A stretch of DNA of 6,593 bases from Halieaceae bacterium UBA4438 (GTDB lineage: Bacteria; Pseudomonadota; Gammaproteobacteria; Pseudomonadales; Halieaceae), in the NCBI GenBank assembly GCA_002390485.1, contig DGPO01000022.1, forward strand, positions 4,254 to 10,846, read 5' to 3'. A model generated the notes under the pieces. It was not told the origin of the DNA. It saw only the letters and a list, made by a program, of their open reading frames with translations, and made no database searches. Both the position numbers and the translations under genes were made by a program. Positions 1 through 4,559 of this stretch are shown here, one piece after another. The first letter of the stretch is position 1; each line of letters begins with the position of its first letter.

Positions 1-263
1 TTATCGCAAAACCCACCGAGGTTAGACGACGAACCGTGCGGATCGTCCTTTGCGGTTAATAATTCCATTTTGTGATTCAACAGCGTCATCACTCTGGCGA
101 GCTCTGGAGACTCTTCATTAAGTTCTAACAGGGCCTCTTCAAGTTCCTTGTTAAGGGAAAGCATGGCCGATACCGAAACGCTGACCGGCTTTATGTCTGC
201 GCGTCGCCACGCCATGAGCAGCCGGTCTTGAATTCGGTAAAAGTCTCGCTGATTGTCGCTCAC
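1..263 (-). CDS. PilZ-type protein, N-terminal part (truncated by window edge)
   Basis: Only the first 87 codons are visible; the frame runs off the left edge. The start is the GTG at 261-263, preceded by AAGGAG (272-277 on the complement) with 8 nt spacing. The visible protein begins with an RxxxR-like motif (R6-D-F-Y-R10, followed by I-Q-D-R), then a mostly helical stretch (about residues 35-70) containing L-A-R-V-M-T-L-L-N-H-K-M-E-L-L, and reaches a glycine/serine-rich segment at the edge. An RxxxR motif followed by a long helical insertion with a 'LLN-K-x-x-LL' pattern is typical of gammaproteobacterial PilZ-domain proteins, which bind cyclic di-GMP. The second PilZ motif (DxSxxG) would lie outside the window, so c-di-GMP binding cannot be checked. 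The gene follows pomB by 50 bp on the same strand. This suggests a role in adjusting stator or motor activity, as YcgR-type brakes do, but that is inference. The family call is moderate because the core domain is not seen. Confidence 0.6.
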   Translation of the reverse strand, partial: MSDNQRDFYRIQDRLLMAWRRADIKPVSVSVSAMLSLNKELEEALLELNEESPELARVMTLLNHKMELLTAKDDPHGSSSNLGGFCD

Positions 264-277
264 CCTAAGCACTCCTT

Positions 278-303
278 TGTTGATCTTGGAAAATTGATCA
301 ACA
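278..303 (-). repeat. 8-bp perfect inverted repeat before the PilZ gene's SD
   Basis: TGTTGATC (278-285) and GATCAACA (296-303) are perfect inverted copies separated by 10 nt. On the minus-strand transcript the hairpin lies in the pomB-PilZ gap and ends one base before the AAGGAG ribosome binding site at 272-277. No T-tract follows, so it is not a classic terminator. It could be an mRNA structure that tunes translation or processing of the third cistron, or a dyad operator. Confidence 0.5.
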
Positions 304-313
304 TGTTATTGTC

Positions 314-1210
314 TCACTGCACGGCCTGACGTAGAAATTCGGTACTGTTCTCACTGAGTGGCTGTCTGACCAGTATTTCCACCCGTCTGTTCCTTGCTCG
401 GCCCTCTGCCGTTGAGTTAATGGCTTGGGGCCGCGTATCCGCAAAACCTGACGCCGTGACTCTTTTGGGCTGCAAGGTTGAAATATTCAGCATGCGCCGC
501 ACAACAGAGACCGAGCGCGCCGCTGACAAATCCCAGTTCGAAGGATAAGCGAATGTGTTGATCGGAACATCGTCAGTATGTCCCTCGACCGCAACTTTTC
601 CTTCAATTTGTGTCAAAGCCGATGCAATTTTGTCTATCACGCCTACAAATGACGTATTTAGAAGCGCGGAGCCCGAGGTAAACGAGCCTCTTTCACGGAT
701 GCGAATAATAATGGTTCGGGCCTCGCTCTCGACATCGATCTGGCCCTGATCAATTTCGGTGCGCAGCAGACGCCTCAGCATTTCCGCATCAAGCTCAGTC
801 TCTTGAATCAGCTCCATCATCTCGTCATACGTGAGGACCTCATCTCTGACGTCCTTCTCGTCTGCGACTGGGGCGTCGGGATTACCTATGCGCAGCGAGT
901 TGCGGGTTTGATCTTGTGTGACCTGCTGTACCACGTCGACAATGGTCTCATCGGGAATGCCGGGCCTGAACTCGGTGGAGACCACACTCGTCCCTTTGGG
1001 TATCGATTCCAACTCCATATCGCGCTGCACACCAAAGGCCTCGGACATCGAGTCTGCGAGCTGCTTGTACTTGATAATGTCGACTTCAGCCATCGACAAA
1101 ATTAGAACAAAGAAACACAACAGTAATGACATGAGATCGGAGAAGGTGACCATCCAACCGTCGGCATTGCCTTCGTCTTCTTCCTCTTCGAAAAAGTCCT
1201 CGTCACTCAT
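314..1210 (-). CDS. pomB: Flagellar motor stator protein PomB/MotB (sodium type)
   Basis: A 298-residue peptidoglycan-anchored stator subunit that, with PomA, forms the ion channel driving flagellar rotation. Residues 1-18 are acidic and cytoplasmic. One membrane helix (about 20-42) carries the ion-binding aspartate D25 in T-F-S-D-L-M. A cysteine sits seven residues later (C32), the spacing of Asp24/Cys31 in Vibrio PomB. The plug/linker includes I-P-K-G-T-S and E-F-R-P-G (70-84), also PomB-like. The OmpA-type domain (about 165-283) shows E-G-H-T-D-D-V-P, S-N-W-D-L-S-A-A-R, G-F-A-D-T-R-P and R-A-R-N-R-R-V-E-I, the peptidoglycan-binding signature. The frame is open for 39 further codons upstream, but those lie inside pomA and look nothing like a stator. 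The ATG at 1208-1210 gives an ATGA overlap with the pomA stop, so translation is probably coupled. Sodium rather than proton use is inferred from these PomB-like features and from the threonines in PomA. Confidence 0.93.
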   Translation of the reverse strand: MSDEDFFEEEEDEGNADGWMVTFSDLMSLLLCFFVLILSMAEVDIIKYKQLADSMSEAFGVQRDMELESIPKGTSVVSTEFRPGIPDETIVDVVQQVTQDQTRNSLRIGNPDAPVADEKDVRDEVLTYDEMMELIQETELDAEMLRRLLRTEIDQGQIDVESEARTIIIRIRERGSFTSGSALLNTSFVGVIDKIASALTQIEGKVAVEGHTDDVPINTFAYPSNWDLSAARSVSVVRRMLNISTLQPKRVTASGFADTRPQAINSTAEGRARNRRVEILVRQPLSENSTEFLRQAVQ

Positions 1211-1980
1211 TTTGCGCGCGCCTTGGGCTTGCCGGCACGCTGCGTTGGGTCGAGGTAGGCGCTCAATACTGATGCGATGACGCGCGGGTTTTGGCCCGAC
1301 TGAATCGCCATGACGCCGTCGATACACAAGGTTAATTTCAGTTTTTCGTTGGTCGACAGAAACTTAAGTTTGTCAGCGACCGGCAGGAAAAGTACGTTAG
1401 CAAGAACCGAACCCCAGAGCGTGGTCAGTAGTGCAAGGGCCATCGCAGGACCAATGGCCTTGGGGTCGTCCATTTTTGCCATCATGGCAACGAGACCAAC
1501 TACCGTGCCGATCATGCCAAATGCAGGAGAAGACTCCCCCATTGAGCGCCAGACCTTTTCACTCGCCGTGTTGCGCTCAATGGTGCCGCGCATGTTTTTA
1601 CTCATACTTTGTTTGACCACGTCGGCAGTGCTGCCGTCGATTAACATCTGAACACCCTCTTTGAGGAAGGGCTCGCTAATCTTTACTTTTTCCAAAGCAA
1701 GTAACCCGTCTTTTCGACTGACAGTGGCCAGCTCAACAATTTCATCGATAAGTGCTTGGGGGTCGTTGTTTGGGCTAAAAAACGTGCGTGAAACCACTTT
1801 CAGTGAACTGAGGAAGTGTCCAAGGGAGTAGCGAATCATCACACCAAAAATCGTGCCGCTCAGCACAAAAAGCGGTGAGAACCAGTCGTCGGTGAACATT
1901 TCGAGCTGGTCTTGTTTGACAATTGTCCAGACAATGAAAGAGACCGCGCCTATCATCCCCAGAAGAGTTGCAATATCCAC
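1207..1980 (-). CDS. pomA: Flagellar motor stator protein PomA/MotA (sodium type)
   Basis: A 257-residue, four-helix inner-membrane stator subunit. Membrane segments are about 3-22, 33-52, 152-170 and 180-203. The large cytoplasmic loop between helices 2 and 3 carries R89 and E97 in S-R-K-D-G-L-L-A-L-E, at the place of the charged residues that contact rotor protein FliG in the MotA family. The pore helices read S-P-A-F-G-M-I-G-T-V-V-G-L and A-L-L-T-T-L-W-G. T159 and T186/T187 match the PomA threonines implicated in sodium passage, where E. coli MotA lacks them. D-D-P-K-A-I-G-P-A-M and G-Q-N-P-R-V-I are family hallmarks. The start is GTG at 1978-1980, preceded by GGAGGT (complement of 1986-1991) at 5 nt spacing. 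The first two helices are more diverged from Vibrio PomA than the rest. The stop overlaps the pomB start by 4 bp. Length is normal for the family. Confidence 0.94.
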   Translation of the reverse strand: MDIATLLGMIGAVSFIVWTIVKQDQLEMFTDDWFSPLFVLSGTIFGVMIRYSLGHFLSSLKVVSRTFFSPNNDPQALIDEIVELATVSRKDGLLALEKVKISEPFLKEGVQMLIDGSTADVVKQSMSKNMRGTIERNTASEKVWRSMGESSPAFGMIGTVVGLVAMMAKMDDPKAIGPAMALALLTTLWGSVLANVLFLPVADKLKFLSTNEKLKLTLCIDGVMAIQSGQNPRVIASVLSAYLDPTQRAGKPKARAK

Positions 1981-2000
1981 CCAGTACCTCCGATAACCAC

Positions 2001-2027
2001 TTATTGCCCTAAGTTAGCGACAAGTTA
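2001..2027 (-). promoter_or_regulatory. Candidate sigma-28 (FliA) promoter for pomAB
   Basis: On the minus strand, TAACTTGT (complement of 2020-2027) and GGCAATAA (complement of 2001-2008) are separated by exactly 11 nt. The enterobacterial FliA consensus is TAAAGTTT-N11-GCCGATAA; the boxes match at 5/8 and 6/8 positions with correct spacing. Transcription would start near 1995, leaving a leader of about 15 nt that still contains the pomA SD. FliA control of stator genes is usual, which supports the reading, but the match is imperfect. Confidence 0.35.
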
Positions 2028-2071
2028 TGACGCTAATATAGACGAGGATAGCAATTGCTTCGTAAATAACT

Positions 2072-3157
2072 ATGGAAGAACTTCAATTAACGTTAACACC
2101 GGCCCGCGTTGATCAACGTAATTTTGGTCTGATGCTCAGTAATTGGCGCGTTGGGCAGGTGATTAATGCGCTGGTTGTTGATCGAATGCCCAGTGGCGGC
2201 ATGTTGCTCAGTGCGGGGGGGCGTGAGTTTGTGACGCCGATGGATTTGCCGGTGCAGCCGGGTAATCGACTGCAGCTCGAAGTTCAAAAAATCGCGCCTC
2301 AGCTGGTACTCAAGGCATTTTTGCCTGACGCTATAGCAGGGTCGGGCAAAACGCAGAGTGCCCCATTGTCCAATCCGCTGGTAAGCGCCGATACGCGGGT
2401 CGCTAATACGGCAACCTTGCTGTCGACGATTGCAGCAAGCCCGCCGCTTCGCGCCTTTATTAGTCAATCGCCAGCACTCACGGCGTTATTTGCAAGCCTT
2501 ACTGGGCAAGCGCTGCCGTCAAGTCTCCTCTCATCGGGCAGCTTAGCTCAAGCCGTCGCACAATCCGGGCTGCTGACGGAGGCCAATTTAGCAGCCGGAC
2601 GTGATGCCCGCGCAAAAGGCTCTGCAAAGACGCAATTAACGCAGATTCAGCGCATGCTCGGTGAAATGACGACAGCGGGTTTGCAGCCAGAGTCGAGAGG
2701 CTCGTTATCGTCGTTGTCGGAACTCACCAATGCGGCACTGGCAAATTTGGGTCAGCAGCAGCTCACGTCGATACCGCAAGACGGCGGCAGTCAGCGCTGG
2801 GTGTTTAGTCTCCCACTTGAATTATCGGCAGGCTTTATTGATTTATCCATGACGGTTGAGCGCGATGCAAGCGGCGCCCAAGGGTCGTCTGAAGATCAGG
2901 AGTGGCGCGTTCAGTTACAACTTGAGTTACCCAGCGCTGGCCCGATCAAGGCTGTGGTGACCATGAAAGGCTCCGACATTAGTATTGTGCTTCAAAGTCA
3001 GTCCGCTTCGGTACGAGAGGTGCTTGAACAAACTTTTTCCGACCTTCGAAACCGGCTGATTATTAGTGACTTCCGCGTGAAGCGTCTGGTTGCAGAGCCC
3101 GTAATGGTATCGCCGCCTCCATTGGACCCACCATCCGGCTTTAAGGCATCGGCATGA
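2072..3157 (+). CDS. fliK: Flagellar hook-length control protein FliK-like
   Basis: A 361-residue protein. The C-terminal region (about 242-340) matches the FliK Flg_hook pattern: a W-V-F-S-L-P-L-E-L strand, then E-W-R-V-Q-L-Q-L-E-L-P with G-P-I-K-A-V-V-T-M, then a helix V-L-E-Q-T-F-S-D-L-R-N-R-L before the last strand. The N-terminal part (about 23-85) has the beta-rich G-Q-V-I-N-A-L-V-V ... P-M-D-L-P-V-Q-P-G-N-R-L-Q-L-E-V pattern common in long FliK-like proteins of gammaproteobacteria. The middle (90-240) is Ser/Ala/Gln/Leu-rich and low in complexity, with S-G-L-L-T-E-A-N-L-A at 165-174. FliK measures hook length and triggers the export switch through the FlhB C-terminus. The ATG at 2072 is the first after an in-frame TAA at 2063-2065 but has no close SD; a GAGGAT lies 22 nt upstream. 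The next Met is residue 21. The stop overlaps the next start as ATGA. It may be the main FliK or a paralogue. Confidence 0.8.
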   Translation: MEELQLTLTPARVDQRNFGLMLSNWRVGQVINALVVDRMPSGGMLLSAGGREFVTPMDLPVQPGNRLQLEVQKIAPQLVLKAFLPDAIAGSGKTQSAPLSNPLVSADTRVANTATLLSTIAASPPLRAFISQSPALTALFASLTGQALPSSLLSSGSLAQAVAQSGLLTEANLAAGRDARAKGSAKTQLTQIQRMLGEMTTAGLQPESRGSLSSLSELTNAALANLGQQQLTSIPQDGGSQRWVFSLPLELSAGFIDLSMTVERDASGAQGSSEDQEWRVQLQLELPSAGPIKAVVTMKGSDISIVLQSQSASVREVLEQTFSDLRNRLIISDFRVKRLVAEPVMVSPPPLDPPSGFKASA

Positions 3158-3426
3158 AGCAGGATGACTTTGAGAGAGCGGTTGCGCTCCAATACGATCA
3201 ACTTGGAGCGCCGACGATTCTGGCATCGGGCGAGGGGGAAATTGCACGCCTCATTAAAGAGCGCGCCGAGCAAGCGGGGGTGCCGTTAGTTGAGAATCCA
3301 AAGTTGAGCTACTTGCTCTCCAAAATACCCCTTGGGGATGAAATACCGCCGGAACTTTACCGGGCGGTGGCCGAAGTTTTGGTGTTTATATTGCGCGTGG
3401 AAATGGCACTGGACGAGCGGGGTTAA
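3154..3426 (+). CDS. Short FlhB-like C-terminal-domain protein (export switch family)
   Basis: A 90-residue protein that aligns with the part of FlhB/YscU after the N-P-T-H autocleavage site. It starts at the strand usually read as H-Y-A-V-A-L-x-Y (here R-A-V-A-L-Q-Y-D) and ends with V-P-L-V-E-N-P-K-L-S, then G-D-E-I-P-P-E-L-Y-R-A-V-A-E-V-L (residues 43-76), the most conserved FlhB C-terminal segment. There are no membrane helices, and the N-P-T-H motif itself is missing, so it neither spans the membrane nor cleaves itself. AAGG at 3143-3146 may serve as SD inside the fliK end, and the ATGA overlap (3154-3157) implies coupled translation with the FliK-like protein. Known family context: FliK binds the FlhB C-terminal domain to switch secretion from hook to filament substrates. 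Separate FlhB C-terminal proteins beside fliK-like genes occur in several proteobacteria; their exact role here is not known. Confidence 0.85.
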   Translation: MKQDDFERAVALQYDQLGAPTILASGEGEIARLIKERAEQAGVPLVENPKLSYLLSKIPLGDEIPPELYRAVAEVLVFILRVEMALDERG

Positions 3427-3510
3427 TCTCTGTCGGCAGTGGTCATTTTCAGTTCCGTCAGGGGTGCGCGGCGCTAAAACTTTCAAAAAGTGCGATTTTG
3501 GTCACAGTTT

Positions 3511-3526
3511 TGACCCATATGAGTCA
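3511..3526. promoter_or_regulatory. 16-bp near-perfect palindrome, possible operator
   Basis: TGACCCATATGAGTCA is symmetric at seven of eight base pairs; only the fifth pair is mismatched. A further inverted TGACC half-site (GGTCA, 3500-3504) lies upstream, so GTCA/TGAC half-sites occur three times between 3500 and 3526. This fits a dimeric repressor or activator site in the upstream region of the small ORF at 3658. The regulator is not identifiable from sequence. Confidence 0.35.
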
Positions 3527-3645
3527 CTTTTTCCCGTTTAAAGCAATGGAAACCCGCGGTTGCTCTGCGTAGTCTTATTACTCGCATGGATGCGCTTCTG
3601 AAATTACCGATACCAGAGAGAGGATGGGGCTGGGTCGGATAACTG

Positions 3646-3653
3646 AGGAGGTG
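3646..3653 (+). promoter_or_regulatory. Near-perfect Shine-Dalgarno for the 60-codon ORF
   Basis: AGGAGGTG matches eight consecutive bases of the anti-SD complement, and its GGAGG core ends 6 nt before the ATG at 3658. It is the best ribosome binding site in the window and is the main reason to treat the ORF that follows as translated. Confidence 0.6.
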
Positions 3654-3657
3654 TGTA

Positions 3658-3840
3658 ATGCGTGCTCCCGCGACTAACTCTGCAATACCACAGGTGTCTC
3701 GTCCACTTCGGGCAAAACCTGTCTATGTTTTCTCTGCCTTTACGTCAGAAGATCTGCGCTCAAACCACACGGCAAAGCGCTATCTAAGAACCGCTGCGAA
3801 CGACGTGTGCTTGGTGCCCTTGTTTAGAGACTTCACTTAA
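3658..3840 (+). CDS. Small hypothetical protein, 60 residues
   Basis: I do not recognise this protein. It is basic (seven Arg and two Lys against four acidic residues), has one cysteine (C51), no signal peptide, and no membrane helix; the most hydrophobic stretch is P-V-Y-V-F-S-A-F (21-28). The call rests on the strong ribosome binding site at optimal spacing and the ATG start, not on homology. It lies alone on the plus strand, 231 bp after the FlhB-like gene and convergent with yaiI. The same frame stays open for 55 codons after the TAA stop (to the TGA at 4006-4008) and for a stretch before the start (3523-3639, ending in TAA at 3640-3642). A decayed or interrupted longer gene is therefore possible, though open runs of that size also arise by chance. 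Alternatives are a leader peptide or a non-coding leader with a fortuitous SD. Confidence 0.45.
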   Translation: MRAPATNSAIPQVSRPLRAKPVYVFSAFTSEDLRSNHTAKRYLRTAANDVCLVPLFRDFT

Positions 3841-4027
3841 GGTTTCACACCAGACTCTGGCCCGTCTTTGCGGTGGATAAATCACACCGTTCAGGGTCGG
3901 AACGTCCACGAGGCGTGGGACAGCCAATGCCTGTTGTCAGGAAATGCCGGTAACGCGCATTTATTGTGCGCCACGTCCCCTGTGGCCGATGCCGTTCTCT
4001 GGGTCTGAAATTATCTCGCACAGTGGT
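3841..4027. other. Non-coding, hairpin-rich spacer
   Basis: No supported gene in these 187 bp. Three small perfect stem-loops are visible: CCTG/CAGG with a TTGT loop (3930-3941), GCGCA/TGCGC with a 7-nt loop (3955-3971), and CCAC/GTGG with a 7-nt loop (3971-3985). None has a T-tract. A minus-strand open frame (3845-4033) starts with TTG, has no SD and gives an arginine-rich sequence unlike a protein, so it is left out. Confidence 0.35.
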
Positions 4028-4059
4028 GCTCAACGCGGGGACTATTTTTCGCGTTGAGC
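4028..4059. repeat. 10-bp perfect inverted repeat around the yaiI stop codon
   Basis: GCTCAACGCG (4028-4037) and CGCGTTGAGC (4050-4059) are exact inverted copies with a 12-nt loop that contains the yaiI stop codon (complement of 4042-4044) and a run of five T on the plus strand. The right arm encodes the last residues of YaiI. It lies between the convergent small ORF and yaiI and could act as a transcript 3' end or stabiliser, but no T-tract follows the stem on either strand. Confidence 0.6.
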
Positions 4060-4497
4060 CTGTGTAAGCAGTCGGTCCAATTGATCAGAAAAGTGCTTAC
4101 GGTCGGTGAGGTTCAGTGCTGGAGGGCCTCCCGTATGCGCGCCTGATGATCGCATTGTTTCCATAAAATCACGCATCTGTAGGCGCTGCTTAATATTGTT
4201 TTGAGTGTAGCGCTCACCGCGCGACGTGAGCACCAGTGCGGATTTTGCGATGACGTCTGCGGCCAATGGAATGTCAGAGGTGATGACAAGGTCACCCGCT
4301 GACACCCGTTGCTCAATGGCCTTGTCTGCTTCATCAAAGCCACCGGGGACTTGATAGAGGCGCACGTGGGGTGAGCTGAGTAGCGAAAACGCGTGATTCG
4401 CGACAAAGGTCGCGGTCATTGCGCGCTTGTGTGCAGCTTTCGCAATGATCTCTCTGATGGCGACGGGACAGGCGTCGGCATCTACCCAAATGTCCAT
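4042..4497 (-). CDS. yaiI: UPF0178 family protein YaiI/YqxD (DUF188, PIN-like)
   Basis: A 151-residue protein of the conserved UPF0178 family, function unknown. Visible family motifs are D-A-D-A-C-P-V at residues 6-12, P-G-G-F-D-E-A-D-K-A-I at 51-61, G-D-L-V-I-T-S-D-I-P-L-A at 68-79, and T-S-R-G-E-R-Y-T-Q-N-N-I followed by R-D-F-M-E-T-M-R and G-G-P-P-A-L in the C-terminal half. The acidic residues D6, D8, D69 and D75 are arranged as in PIN-like nucleases, so a metal-dependent nuclease activity is suspected but not shown for the family. Length is normal and no domain is missing. The ATG at 4495-4497 has a G-rich but non-canonical SD (GGGGGG, 5 nt upstream). A strong terminator ends just 11 bp before the start codon, so expression probably depends on readthrough or on a promoter overlapping the terminator. 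The stop codon is inside a hairpin loop. Confidence 0.92.
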   Translation of the reverse strand: MDIWVDADACPVAIREIIAKAAHKRAMTATFVANHAFSLLSSPHVRLYQVPGGFDEADKAIEQRVSAGDLVITSDIPLAADVIAKSALVLTSRGERYTQNNIKQRLQMRDFMETMRSSGAHTGGPPALNLTDRKHFSDQLDRLLTQAQREK

Positions 4498-4508
4498 GGC
4501 TACCCCCC

Positions 4509-4536
4509 AAAAAAAGACCCGGCGATAGCCAGGCCT
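4509..4536 (-). terminator. Rho-independent terminator after the hydrolase-monooxygenase gene
   Basis: On the minus strand AGGCCTGGC, a TATC loop, and GCCGGGTCT form a 9-bp stem with two G-U pairs, followed by an uninterrupted T-run (seven A on the plus strand, 4509-4515, the last pairing in the stem). It begins 23 bp after the stop codon of the upstream gene. On the plus strand only TTT follows the stem, so it acts mainly in the minus direction. Confidence 0.85.
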
Positions 4537-4559
4537 TTACAGTGTACTACTACCGGCGA

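Larger units (their letters stand above)
3427..3657. other. Gene-poor region between the FlhB-like gene and a small ORF
   Basis: These 231 bp hold a weak imperfect hairpin (3472-3494: CGC plus ACTTT, loop CAA, AAAGT plus GCG) followed by ATTTT, which could be a poor terminator for the fliK operon. They also hold the 16-bp near-palindrome at 3511-3526, a small hairpin around 3544-3562 (GCA and ACC pairing with GGT and TGC), and a strong SD at the right end. No convincing sigma-70, sigma-54 or sigma-28 promoter was found. An 18-codon ATG frame (3586-3642) has no SD. Confidence 0.4.

Noticed and set aside
803..1280. Plus-strand ORFs opposite pomB (803-1105 and 918-1280)
   Set aside because: They are antisense shadows of a well-supported gene with no SD or protein-like motifs.
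1211..1327. 39-codon upstream extension of pomB
   Set aside because: The frame is open but lies fully inside pomA, is proline/arginine-rich and unlike any stator N-terminus; the ATG at 1208-1210 gives the standard ATGA overlap.
3472..3499. Intrinsic terminator after the FlhB-like gene
   Set aside because: The stem is A/T-rich with a four-base bulge and only four T follow; too weak to call as a feature of its own.
3586..3642. 18-codon ORF just upstream of and in frame with the 60-codon ORF, as a leader peptide
   Set aside because: No ribosome binding site and no attenuator structure after it; kept only as part of the open-frame observation.
3540..3657. Riboswitch (cyclic di-GMP or other) upstream of the small ORF
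   Set aside because: There is a small GC hairpin but none of the conserved core motifs of the classes I could compare from memory.
3845..4033. Minus-strand 62-codon ORF downstream of yaiI
   Set aside because: TTG start, no SD, begins inside the hairpin, and the arginine/threonine-rich product resembles no protein.
4028..4059. Integron attC site
   Set aside because: The outer heptamers fit RYYYAAC and GTTRRRY, but the whole element is only 32 bp, lacks L boxes, overlaps the yaiI coding end, and there is no integron context.
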